Source: Bacteroidales bacterium
GTDB lineage: Bacteria; Bacteroidota; Bacteroidia; Bacteroidales; VadinHA17
Length of the DNA: 64,000 nucleotides
Direction: 5' to 3'
NCBI GenBank assembly: GCA_024763075.1
Contig: JANTGF010000004.1
Location: 30,853 to 94,852, forward strand
Numbering within the stretch: position 1 is the first letter of the stretch; each line of letters starts with the position of its first letter. Positions 35,312 to 43,988 of this stretch are shown here, in pieces. The translations under genes were made by a program, and so were the position numbers. The notes under the pieces are model-generated. The model had not been told where the DNA came from. It searched no databases and saw nothing but the letters and a program-made list of their open reading frames with translations.

Positions 35312-35346
35312 CAAAAATGAAATTAATAAATTAAAATTTAATTAAA

Positions 35347-35802
35347 ATGAAGAAAATCACTATTGTTTTTGCGTTTTTAATGATGTCTGCTTTAATTTTT
35401 GCACAGGGGGAAGCCCCTCTTGCCAAAGGCGAGAAGCAGATGAATTTTGGTATTGGATTTGGGTCAGGAATTCCTCTCTACTGGGGGATGGATTGGGCTG
35501 TACACCCTGATGTAACTGTAGGTGGTGTGGCTGCGGTTAATTTACAAGATTTTGACTGGATTAGTCTGAATGCGAAAGGTGACTATCACTGGAACCGATT
35601 GATTGGAATTCCAAGCAACTGGGATTTTTATGCAGGCGCCGGACTTGGTTTTCAAATTGGATTTAATGGTGGCTCAACCGGCTTCGATTTTGATATTCAT
35701 GTTGGTGGCCGCTGGTACTGGAGTGAGAAATGGGGCCTTAACCTCGAAATTGGCGGAGGAAATGGTTTTGGTACAACTTTAGGCCTGACGATGAAGATGT
35801 AA
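35347..35802 (+). CDS. small outer-membrane beta-barrel-like protein
   Basis: 151 residues with a Sec signal peptide (MKKITIVFAFLMMSALIFAQG). The mature chain alternates glycine/aromatic-rich strands (MNFGIGFGSGIPLYWGMDW, DFYAGAGLGFQIGFNGG, DIHVGGRWYWSEKWGLNLEIG) and ends in hydrophobic Leu-Thr-Met-Lys-Met, like small OmpW/outer-membrane-protein-beta-barrel families. Function unknown; an outer-membrane location is likely. It has its own promoter motif and terminator, so it is a stand-alone gene between the gld unit and the sulfatase island. Confidence 0.7.
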   Translation: MKKITIVFAFLMMSALIFAQGEAPLAKGEKQMNFGIGFGSGIPLYWGMDWAVHPDVTVGGVAAVNLQDFDWISLNAKGDYHWNRLIGIPSNWDFYAGAGLGFQIGFNGGSTGFDFDIHVGGRWYWSEKWGLNLEIGGGNGFGTTLGLTMKM

Positions 35803-35824
35803 ATATTATATAGAACCATAAAGC

Positions 35825-35857
35825 AAAGCCATTTGTCAATTGACAAATGGCTTTTTC
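35825..35857 (+). terminator. intrinsic terminator after the beta-barrel gene
   Basis: A perfect 15-bp inverted repeat (35825-35839 with 35840-35854) ending in TTTTT. The loop must open a few central pairs. Confidence 0.8.
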
Positions 35858-36018
35858 TATTTTAGGGATGAAAGCTTTCTGCCTTAATCTCAGTTGTGTG
35901 ACCATTTTCAGAATAAACTCAAATTTTATTTTAGAAACAAGTGAAGTCCTTATTGAATATAGCCCCAATCTTTCAAATTTAGTGATTATTAGGAGATTTA
36001 TTTATTTGGTGAAATTAC

Positions 36019-36049
36019 TTGATAAATAACTGTTGTATTCATACATTTG
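36019..36049 (+). promoter_or_regulatory. predicted promoter of the first island sulfatase
   Basis: TTG (36019-36021, within CTTG) and TACATTTG (36042-36049) are 20 bases apart, matching the Bacteroidota -33/-7 pattern. The -7 box overlaps an upstream in-frame ATG at 36047, which therefore cannot be the start. Confidence 0.55.
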
Positions 36050-36100
36050 TGGGACAGTGAGAATTATTTGGGACACATTAGTTCTGTAAAAAATGAATCG

Positions 36101-37558
36101 ATGAGACACACAATGTTAAATTCAGTTTTCGCATTTCTTTTTATCCTGGTAAATATGATATTTACAGGATGTGTACAACAATCGGGAAAACCGGAAAAAC
36201 CAAACATCATTTTTATATTTGCGGATGATCAGTGTTATCAAACCATACATGCGCTGGGTAATGATGAAATTATAACACCCACGCTGGATAAGATGGTGAA
36301 AGAAGGCGTAACATTTACACATGCTTATAACATGGGTGCCTGGAACGGAGCTGTGTGTGTTGCCAGCAGAGCTATGCTAAACTCAGGCCGGTTTGTGTGG
36401 CGGGCACTTAAAATGGAAAAAGATTTTAAGCAACGTGCAGAAGATGGGAAAATGTGGGGTAACCTGATGCAAAAGGCTGGCTATAGCACATATATGACTG
36501 GGAAATGGCATGTAAAAGTAGATCCTGCTCAATGTTTTAATTATGTAGTCCATCAACGTCCCGGGATGCCAAATCAGACGCCGGAAGGTTATGATCGTCC
36601 AAAAAATGAGAATGATACGGTTTGGGAACCATGGCATAAAAAATACGGAGGTTTCTGGAAGGGTGGGAAACACTGGAGTGAAGTACTTAAGGATGATGCC
36701 CTGGCTTTTATTGATTCTGCCTCGAAAAAGGATGATCCGTTTTTTATGTATCTGGCATTTAATGCTTCGCACGACCCCCGGCAATCACCTAAAGAGTACG
36801 TGGATATGTATCCCCTGGAAAATATCTCCGTTCCTAAAACTTTTATGCCCGAATATCCTTATCAGGATCAGATAGGGTGCGGTAAAAATCTGAGGGATGA
36901 ACGGCTGGCTCCGTTCCCCAGAACAGAATATGCCGTCAGAGTGAATCGTCAGGAATACTATGCCATAATTACACACATGGATGAGCAGATTCGTCAGATT
37001 TTGGAAGCGATAGAAAAGAGTGGGAAAGCAGATAATACCTATATCTTTTATACTGCCGATCATGGTCTTGCCGTTGGAAATCATGGATTAATGGGGAAGC
37101 AAAACATGTATGATCATAGTATACGGCCGCCAATGATTGTGATTGGACCGGATATTCCCAAAAACAAAAAGGTAGATGCCGATGTGTATTTGCAGGATAT
37201 TATGGCAACAGCGCTGGAGCTTGCCGGTATAGAAAAACCAGAATATGTGGAATTCAATAGCTTGCTGGATCTTGCAAAAGGCACACAAACCAAAAGTTAT
37301 TATGATGCCATTTATGGATGTTATACCAGGAAGCAGCGTATGATCCGAAAAAATGGCTTTAAGTTAATTGCTTATCCTGATGCCGGTAAAGTATTACTTT
37401 TTGATATGAATAAGGATCCGCTCGAAATGAATGACCTTTCAGAGTCTCAAGAATATTCAGCAAAGAAAAAGCAACTTTTTGATGACCTGCTTAAGTTGCA
37501 GGCAGACATGGACGATGAACTTGATTTAAAACCACTATACAACACTGTTCTTCAGTAG
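36101..37558 (+). CDS. sulfatase (lipoprotein) with CxAxR active-site motif
   Basis: About 485 residues from ATG 36101 (MRHTMLNSV); ATG 36113 is also possible. The signal ends in a lipobox (MIFTGC, Cys24). S1-type sulfatase fold: IIFIFADDQCYQTI supplies metal-binding aspartates, YTADHGLAVGNHGLMGKQNMYDH the C-terminal metal/sulfate site. The formylglycine motif is C86-V-A-S-R, with Ala in place of the usual Pro, a known but less common variant accepted by maturation enzymes. First gene of the rightward cluster; the next sulfatase begins 7 bases after its stop. Confidence 0.93.
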   Translation: MRHTMLNSVFAFLFILVNMIFTGCVQQSGKPEKPNIIFIFADDQCYQTIHALGNDEIITPTLDKMVKEGVTFTHAYNMGAWNGAVCVASRAMLNSGRFVWRALKMEKDFKQRAEDGKMWGNLMQKAGYSTYMTGKWHVKVDPAQCFNYVVHQRPGMPNQTPEGYDRPKNENDTVWEPWHKKYGGFWKGGKHWSEVLKDDALAFIDSASKKDDPFFMYLAFNASHDPRQSPKEYVDMYPLENISVPKTFMPEYPYQDQIGCGKNLRDERLAPFPRTEYAVRVNRQEYYAIITHMDEQIRQILEAIEKSGKADNTYIFYTADHGLAVGNHGLMGKQNMYDHSIRPPMIVIGPDIPKNKKVDADVYLQDIMATALELAGIEKPEYVEFNSLLDLAKGTQTKSYYDAIYGCYTRKQRMIRKNGFKLIAYPDAGKVLLFDMNKDPLEMNDLSESQEYSAKKKQLFDDLLKLQADMDDELDLKPLYNTVLQ

Positions 37559-37565
37559 GAAAAGG

Positions 37566-39026
37566 ATGAAAAGCAGATTCAGTAGCAATAAAATTAAATC
37601 CACAGGCATTTTAGCATTAGCTTTTATTCTACTTATTATATGCTTTTCCTGCAATTCTTCATTAAGGAAGAATAAGAATACAGACAAACCAAACATCATA
37701 CTTATTATGGCCGATGATATGGGCTGGGGTGATCCTGCTTATAACGGTAATCCATTAAGCAAAACTCCTGTCCTGGATAAAATGGCTTCGGAGGGAATTG
37801 TGTTTAACCGTTTTTATGCTTCATCCCCTGTCTGCTCCCCAACACGTGGAAGTTGTATTACCGGAAGACACCCATATCGTTATGGAATTTTTTATGCCAA
37901 TGTAGGTCATATGATGGATCGGGAAGTTACCCTGGCGGAGGCTTTGAAAACCAAAGGATATGTTACCGGGCATTTTGGAAAATGGCATCTGGGTACATTA
38001 ACGAAAACTATAAAAGATGCGAACAGGGGAGGAAGACCTAAAGATACAGTGAACTATTCTCCCCCCTGGGAAAATGGTTTTGATGCCTGTTTCTCGACCG
38101 AATCAAAAGTGCCCACATGGAATCCAATGATAACTCCACCAAGAAGTGCTCAGGATGTGGGTCAACGTGTGGAAGGGGAAGCTTTTGGAACATTTTACTG
38201 GACCGGCCCGGGACAAATAGCAAGTGAAAATCTTGAAGGTGACGATTCACACGTTATAATGGACAGGGTAATCCCTTTCATTGGGGCAGCAGTAGAAAGT
38301 AAAAAGCCTTTTTTTACGGTCATTTGGTTTCATACGCCTCATTTGCCGGTTATTACAGGTGAAAAGTATAAACAACTGTTTAGTGAGTATTCCGAAGATG
38401 TTCAGCATTATTACGGTGCGATCTATGCAATGGATGAACAAATAGGAAGGTTGCAATCTTTTTTGAAAGAAAAGAAAGTGAAGGATAATACCATTATTTT
38501 CTTTACCAGTGATAATGGTCCGGAGGGCAAGAAAAGAAAAGGGAGAACACAGGGTACTGCTGGAAAATTCAGGGGCAGAAAACGTTCTCTTTATGAAGGA
38601 GGTGTGAGGGTACCGGGGCTGATGTCATGGCCGGCGGTTATTAAAGAACACAGAACAACGGATATCCCGTTCAGTACGCTGGATTATTTTCCAACGATTA
38701 TGGATATTGTTGGCTTTTCCGTACCATCACAACCGGAGCCTTTGGATGGGATAAGCATGATGCCGTTTATTGAACATAAAATGGAAGAGCGTCCGGCTCC
38801 TATTGGTTTTGAATCCCGTAATCAGCAGGCATTCATGAATAATAACTACAAGATATACAGCAGTGATAACGGAGCGCATTTCGAGCTTTATGATATAGTT
38901 AATGATCCGGGAGAAACAAAAGATATCTCTACAGAGTTTCCGGAAATTGTTAAGGAATTATCGGAACAATTGACCCGTTGGAGAGAATCCTGTAAAAATA
39001 GTTTCCAGGGGGTGAATGAAAAATAG
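37566..39026 (+). CDS. arylsulfatase-type sulfatase (lipoprotein)
   Basis: 486 residues with lipobox FSC (Cys29). Canonical formylglycine motif C90-S-P-T-R in SSPVCSPTRGSCITGRHPYR, metal-binding IILIMADDMGWGD, GKWHLGTL, FFTSDNGPEG and FRGRKRSLYEGGVRVPGL. The overall layout is that of polysaccharide sulfatases in marine Bacteroidota. Different active-site and specificity loops from the neighbouring sulfatase suggest the two remove sulfate from different positions. It is followed after 63 bases by the GH29 gene, consistent with stepwise desulfation and fucose release. Confidence 0.94.
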   Translation: MKSRFSSNKIKSTGILALAFILLIICFSCNSSLRKNKNTDKPNIILIMADDMGWGDPAYNGNPLSKTPVLDKMASEGIVFNRFYASSPVCSPTRGSCITGRHPYRYGIFYANVGHMMDREVTLAEALKTKGYVTGHFGKWHLGTLTKTIKDANRGGRPKDTVNYSPPWENGFDACFSTESKVPTWNPMITPPRSAQDVGQRVEGEAFGTFYWTGPGQIASENLEGDDSHVIMDRVIPFIGAAVESKKPFFTVIWFHTPHLPVITGEKYKQLFSEYSEDVQHYYGAIYAMDEQIGRLQSFLKEKKVKDNTIIFFTSDNGPEGKKRKGRTQGTAGKFRGRKRSLYEGGVRVPGLMSWPAVIKEHRTTDIPFSTLDYFPTIMDIVGFSVPSQPEPLDGISMMPFIEHKMEERPAPIGFESRNQQAFMNNNYKIYSSDNGAHFELYDIVNDPGETKDISTEFPEIVKELSEQLTRWRESCKNSFQGVNEK

Positions 39027-39089
39027 TTAGTGCTTCTAAGAAAACTATCTATTTTTAAGTTAGAGTTTTCACTATAAAATTGTAACAAT

Positions 39090-40232
39090 ATGGACAGAAG
39101 ATTTTTTTTGCAATCTTCCGCTCTTGCAGCATCCTCTTTTCTTATTCCATCTTTTTTGGACTCATGCAGGGCAAACAATGTTCCTTCGTATCTGAGAGGA
39201 TATGATGCTGAATTTAAGGAAAATCCAAGACTGGCAGCCTTACATTGGTTCAGGGATGCAAAATTCGGATTGTTTATGCATTATGGACTCTATTCCCTTT
39301 TAGGCAGGGGTGAATGGGTGCAATTCAGGGAGAAAATTCATGTGGCGGAATATGAAAAATTAATGAAAAAGTTTACAGCAGAACATTTTGATGCAAATTT
39401 CATAACAAATCTGGCCGTTCGAGCAGAAATGAAATATGTAAATATCACCACCCGGCATCATGATAGTTTTTGCCTTTTTGATACAAAAGCAACGGATTTT
39501 AACAGTGTAAAATCGGCTGCAAAAAGAGATCTGGTGGGAGAGCTTGCTAATGAATGTGCAAAAAAAGGACTGGGACTTTGTTTTTATTATTCTCATGGAC
39601 GTGACTGGCGTTATCCCGATGCTCCCAATAACGATGTTTGGGGAGGGAGTGCACGGCCAAAATACGATGAACCAGAACCTTACTACAATTATGGAGAAGC
39701 ACATGATCTGAATAGATACATTGATTTTATGCATGAGCAGCTTACAGAATTATTAACCAATTATGGACCGGTAGCCAGTATCTGGTTAGACGGATATTCT
39801 ACCCCAATGAATGGACCTACGGAAAAATTCAGAATTCCGGAAACCTATGATCTTATTTGGAAATTACAAGCTCAGACGCTTATTTCATCAAAATGGGGAT
39901 ATATTGGTACAGAAGACTATTTTGCACCTGAGTACCACTGGCTGGAAAGGAATCCAGGGAAAACAGAAGAAATGATGAAAACAGGTAAACCTGTGGAATT
40001 ATGTACGGCAATTGCCGGCTGGGGATACAATAAAAAGAAGGATGGAAAACACAGAGGTGCTGATTCAGTATGGGAAAATATTGAGTATGCAGCAAAATAT
40101 CATGCTAATTTATTACTCAATATAGCTCCCCGGTCTGATGGGAGTATTGATCCTCAGGACATTAAAACATTAAAAGAGATTGGACAAAGGATCAGAAGTG
40201 ACGGCTGGCCGGATACCAAAACTTCCTTTTAA
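39090..40232 (+). CDS. alpha-L-fucosidase, GH29
   Basis: 380 residues. The N-terminus MDRRFFLQSSALAASSFLIP resembles a twin-arginine signal (RRFFL), so it may be exported folded. GH29 catalytic domain: WFRDAKFGLFMHYGLYSLLG, TTRHHDSFCLFDTKATDFN, DLVGELANECAKKGLGLCFYYS, and the nucleophile Asp234 in VASIWLDGY; LLLNIAPRSDGSIDP is the usual ending of the domain. The C-terminal beta-sandwich of many fucosidases is missing. It should hydrolyse terminal alpha-L-fucose, probably after the adjacent sulfatases act. The acid/base residue cannot be assigned by eye. Confidence 0.92.
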   Translation: MDRRFFLQSSALAASSFLIPSFLDSCRANNVPSYLRGYDAEFKENPRLAALHWFRDAKFGLFMHYGLYSLLGRGEWVQFREKIHVAEYEKLMKKFTAEHFDANFITNLAVRAEMKYVNITTRHHDSFCLFDTKATDFNSVKSAAKRDLVGELANECAKKGLGLCFYYSHGRDWRYPDAPNNDVWGGSARPKYDEPEPYYNYGEAHDLNRYIDFMHEQLTELLTNYGPVASIWLDGYSTPMNGPTEKFRIPETYDLIWKLQAQTLISSKWGYIGTEDYFAPEYHWLERNPGKTEEMMKTGKPVELCTAIAGWGYNKKKDGKHRGADSVWENIEYAAKYHANLLLNIAPRSDGSIDPQDIKTLKEIGQRIRSDGWPDTKTSF

Positions 40233-40618
40233 CCAGAATTCTGAGATAATTGATAGAATCAGAGGCTTTAAAAAGAAATTTTTATTATTTGCAATCGAAC
40301 AGGTTTATAATGTCGATCATTTATTAAATATTAATGTTTCGCAGGTAATGCAGTTTGGCATAATACATTGATATCAAGGCTGTTGGCTTTAGTGGGCCCT
40401 TTGTGGTATCCTTTGGGGACTTGGTGGTTAAAATTGGATACTCTATATTACCACTAAGGAACACTAAGGAATGCACAAAGTATCACAAAGTAAAAAGTTC
40501 AAAAATGGAAATATTAAGTAATTATTTATCTTGGGTATAATTTAATTATGGATTATATAACTTATTTAATATCATACAACTACCTTTAAGTGCGAAACAT
40601 TTGTTAAATACTAAACCA
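40233..40618. other. intergenic region after GH29 with an imperfect inverted repeat
   Basis: 386 bases. An imperfect inverted repeat with arms about 40399-40430 and 40448-40491 is built from CTTTGTGG, CCTTTGG, CTTGGTGG and their complements (CCACTAAGGAACACTAAGGA, CACAAAG). It is the kind of low-complexity palindrome found dispersed in many bacterial and archaeal genomes. A weak TACCTTTA (-7-like, 40581-40588) precedes the next gene. Nothing else is seen. Confidence 0.5.
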
Positions 40619-41377
40619 ATGAAAAAGTTAAAACTTTTATTTATTCCGTTTGTTTTGTTGTTTTCAATGACCTTTTTAAATCAGTGTTCAAAAAACAAAG
40701 AAAAAACCAAAGTGCTGATAATTACCGGTGGCCATGATTTTGAAAAACAGGCTTTTTATGACGTCTTTCGAAGTTTTTCCAATATTGATTTCGATACGAT
40801 TTTCCAACCTGAAGCCAATAATGTTTATGCATCGGATAGCATTGATAAATACGATGTGCTTGTGTTTTATGATATGGTACAGGAGATTACAGAACAGCAA
40901 AAGAATGATTTCATTAAAATGCTGAACAAGGGAAAAGGAATCTTATTCCTTCATCATTCACTGGCTTCTTATCAGAAATGGAGTGATTTTGGGGAAATTA
41001 TCGGGGGCCGTTACCTGCTTCAGCCCATAGAAAAGGACGGGGTGATTTTTATGCCGGCATCAGACTATAAACACGACCAGGAAATTCCGGTGAAGGTTGT
41101 TGACAGGGAGCATCCGGTAACCCGTGGGATAACAGATTTTACCATTCATGATGAAACCTATGGCAATATAGTTACCACCGGATCCATTCATCCCCTGATG
41201 CGTACGGATCATCCCCTGAATGGGAAGAACATTGCCTGGGCAAATGAATGGGGAAATTCCAAAATCATTTATCTGCAATTAGGTCACGATCATTTTGCTT
41301 TCGGGAATCCAAATTTCAGAAAGATTGTTGACCAGTCTATCGTCTGGTTGGCAGGAAAACAAGATTTTACCAATTAA
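40619..41377 (+). CDS. ThuA domain-containing lipoprotein
   Basis: About 252 residues from ATG 40619 (MKKLKLLFIPFVLLF), with a lipobox before Cys23 (FLNQC). The rest is a ThuA domain of the glutamine-amidotransferase-like fold: VLIITGGHDFEKQAFYDVF, YDVLVFYDMVQEI, GKGILFLHHSLASYQKWSDFGEIIGGRY, DHEHPVTRGI-like and IIYLQLGHDHFAFGNPNF. ThuA proteins are frequent in polysaccharide clusters and linked to sugar (trehalose, keto-sugar) metabolism, but the reaction is unproven. It precedes the phosphoesterase fusion by 23 bases. Confidence 0.85.
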   Translation: MKKLKLLFIPFVLLFSMTFLNQCSKNKEKTKVLIITGGHDFEKQAFYDVFRSFSNIDFDTIFQPEANNVYASDSIDKYDVLVFYDMVQEITEQQKNDFIKMLNKGKGILFLHHSLASYQKWSDFGEIIGGRYLLQPIEKDGVIFMPASDYKHDQEIPVKVVDREHPVTRGITDFTIHDETYGNIVTTGSIHPLMRTDHPLNGKNIAWANEWGNSKIIYLQLGHDHFAFGNPNFRKIVDQSIVWLAGKQDFTN

Positions 41378-41400
41378 TGTTATCCTAAGGTATAATTCTT

Positions 41401-43959
41401 ATGATTATAAAAAAGACAAAGAGTGGGGAGGAGTACCCGGTGGGTGCAATTTATGTTGATACATCAGTAGCTTTGCATGGATTAAAAATCTTCCTTGTAT
41501 TTCTGCTTCTTACATTCTCTTTCAGTAGTTTTTCCAAAGACATTCAGGGAGTGGTATATTTAGATAAAAACAACAATGGAATCAGGGATAAAGAGGAACC
41601 CGGACTTAAAGGGATTGTCGTATCTGATGGTTTCAGTGTGGTAAGTACAAACGGTGAGGGGAGCTATGTGATTCCCCGGAATAAAAGAGCCCGCATGATA
41701 GTCGTTCACCAGCCGGTAGGATATTATGTTAAACATTATTTTAAACAGATCACGGGTGCTTCAGGGAGTTATGATTTTGCCCTGCTTCCCCGGGAGAAAA
41801 AGACTTCTTTTTCCTTCATTCATATCACAGATACGGAAACCTATCTCATGAAGGACTGGGTGAATAACCTGAAAGATTATATTGCCCGGCAAAATATTGC
41901 ATTTCTTATTCATACCGGTGATATTTGTTATACTAAAGGCCTGAAATGGCATGCCCGGAATGTTAATGACAGTACTATGGATTGCCGGGTATATTATACC
42001 ATTGGTAACCATGATTATGTGGATGGAGATTATGGTGAGCAGCTTTTTGAAAATATTTTAGGCCCGCTTACTTATTCTTTCGAAGTGGGTAAATTTCTTT
42101 TTATCGGGACTCCCATGGGATATGGAGATAAAAAATCTACTTATAAGCCGGAGGATACCTATCGCTGGTTAAGGAAATTACTCGAATTTTTTCCAAAAGA
42201 CCAGCCCAAGATCATTTTCAATCATAATCTGCCTGTGCAAACAGAGCAATTTATACTGCTTGAGGGCACAGAAGATGAACTTGATCTAGATGAATCTAAT
42301 TTAAAAGCATGGATCTACGGTCACTGGCATGTTTCGATGAACCGGGAACATACTCCAGGCGGCACCCGTTCAATTTGCAGCAGTGTGGCTACACACGGAG
42401 GAATTGATTCCTCACCCGCCTATTACCGGGTAATACATGTGGATGAAGAGGGGAATTTTACTTCGAAGATACGCTATACCTACATTCATCGAAAAATTGC
42501 AATTGTATCCCCTAAGAAAGGGAGCATTCCAAAAAATCCGGACGGAAGCTATACTGTTTCCGTAAATGTATATGACAGTGGTTCGGAAATTGATTCGGTG
42601 CGTTGCTCTATCCTGGATAATGCCCATGGAATAGGCTGGAAAACCAGGTATGAAGATGAAAACTGGCAAGACCTTCAACAAAAAACTGACTGGAACTGGT
42701 CAGGACACTGGACACCTTTAACAGATACCATTTCCGATTATACGATCCTGGTAGAAGCCTACACATCAGACAACCGGGTGATCCGGGAAAAATTAAAATT
42801 TCGGTTTTCTCCGGAGACACGGGAAGGGAAACCTGTTACAGACTGGACAAATCTGGGGGGAAATCCTGTTCATGATGCACGAACAGATGCTTCCCTGAAA
42901 TTGCCATTACAAATGTTATGGGTGCAAAATGCAGGCTCCAATATTTTCATGACATCGCCGATAGTGGAAGATGGCAGAGTGTTTATTGCGACTACGGATG
43001 ACAACAACTCAACAGAAAACAAAATCCTTGCTTATGATGCAAAATCAGGAAAGGAATTGTGGCAGTTTACAACCAGGTATTCGATTAAAAACACCATTAT
43101 CGTTTCAAATGGGAGGATTGTGGCTACCGATAACCTTGGATACACCTACATTCTGGATGCTGCAACAGGTAAATTATTACATGATATTGATATTGGATTT
43201 AAACGTTTGCCAGGTTTTTCATACGGAATTGTTCAACAGGGAGATACTGTTTTTGCAGGCTTTGGGCAAAGTCTTTCCGCAATTAAGATATCTACAGGAA
43301 AAATACTATGGAAAAATAAGGACTGGAGGGGTGGAGAAGGAAGCATTCCCACGATGACACTGGGTGACGGGGTACTGGTAACTTCCTCTAACTGGAGAGC
43401 CTTATACGGACATGACAGTAAAACAGGGAAATTGCTCTGGGCAAAAAAGGATGAGGGTATAACTGCAAGGCAGGGAACTGCAAGCTGGCAGGATGGAAAG
43501 TTTTACGTTTGTTCGGCTAACCGGATTTTTGTAATGGATCCGAAAACAGGTGAAACCCTGAAAAGTATTCCAACGGAATTTTCTTTTTCTGCTGCTTCAG
43601 CTCCGCTGGTCACAGAGAACCTGATAATAGTAGGAACAGGGGATAGAGGGCTGGTTGCTTTTGATAAAGAGACTTTTCATCCGGTGTGGCAGGTGGAAAC
43701 CGGAACCTCTGTTGTTTATACAACTCCTTACCATGCAGACGGGGAACAAACTGTGGAAAGCAGTCCGGTACTTGCAGGAGAGCTGGTGTTGTTTGGGGCT
43801 TCAGACGGGTTTCTATATGCGGTGGACAGTAAGGATGGATGTATTAAATGGAAGTTCAAAACCGGTGCTCCGGTCTTTTCTTCGGTGGCAATCTCAGGGA
43901 ACATGGTTTTTGTCGCAGATTTTGCCGGAAATGTATATGGATTCGTAGGGAACAACTAA
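41401..43959 (+). CDS. calcineurin-like phosphoesterase fused to PQQ-type beta-propeller
   Basis: 852 residues. An unusual N-terminus of about 25 residues precedes a hydrophobic signal (LKIFLVFLLLTFSFSSFS). Domain 1 (about 50-135) is a prealbumin/SdrD-like module (DKNNNGIRDKEEPGLKGIVVSDG). Domain 2 (about 137-350) is a metallophosphoesterase: HITDTE, HTGDICY, TIGNHDY, FNHNLP and YGHWHVS carry the metal ligands. Domain 3 (about 360-480) is beta-rich. Domain 4 (about 495-850) is a PQQ-binding-like propeller with repeated 'AYDAKSGKELWQF', 'AIKISTGKILWKN', 'AVDSKDGCIKWKF' blades. Such fusions occur in Bacteroidota and Planctomycetes; substrate unknown. Confidence 0.85.
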   Translation: MIIKKTKSGEEYPVGAIYVDTSVALHGLKIFLVFLLLTFSFSSFSKDIQGVVYLDKNNNGIRDKEEPGLKGIVVSDGFSVVSTNGEGSYVIPRNKRARMIVVHQPVGYYVKHYFKQITGASGSYDFALLPREKKTSFSFIHITDTETYLMKDWVNNLKDYIARQNIAFLIHTGDICYTKGLKWHARNVNDSTMDCRVYYTIGNHDYVDGDYGEQLFENILGPLTYSFEVGKFLFIGTPMGYGDKKSTYKPEDTYRWLRKLLEFFPKDQPKIIFNHNLPVQTEQFILLEGTEDELDLDESNLKAWIYGHWHVSMNREHTPGGTRSICSSVATHGGIDSSPAYYRVIHVDEEGNFTSKIRYTYIHRKIAIVSPKKGSIPKNPDGSYTVSVNVYDSGSEIDSVRCSILDNAHGIGWKTRYEDENWQDLQQKTDWNWSGHWTPLTDTISDYTILVEAYTSDNRVIREKLKFRFSPETREGKPVTDWTNLGGNPVHDARTDASLKLPLQMLWVQNAGSNIFMTSPIVEDGRVFIATTDDNNSTENKILAYDAKSGKELWQFTTRYSIKNTIIVSNGRIVATDNLGYTYILDAATGKLLHDIDIGFKRLPGFSYGIVQQGDTVFAGFGQSLSAIKISTGKILWKNKDWRGGEGSIPTMTLGDGVLVTSSNWRALYGHDSKTGKLLWAKKDEGITARQGTASWQDGKFYVCSANRIFVMDPKTGETLKSIPTEFSFSAASAPLVTENLIIVGTGDRGLVAFDKETFHPVWQVETGTSVVYTTPYHADGEQTVESSPVLAGELVLFGASDGFLYAVDSKDGCIKWKFKTGAPVFSSVAISGNMVFVADFAGNVYGFVGNN

Positions 43960-43988
43960 CAGTTAGTAGGGATCAATAATAAACAAAA

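Noticed and set aside
36047-36100. Longer N-terminus for the first island sulfatase
   Set aside because: The upstream ATG overlaps the predicted -7 box and the extension lacks signal-peptide character; ATG 36101 gives a normal lipoprotein signal.
40350-40376. Sigma-54-like element TGGCATAATACATTGA
   Set aside because: Spacing between GG and the -12 element is 11 instead of 10 bases, and nothing suitable lies downstream on that strand.
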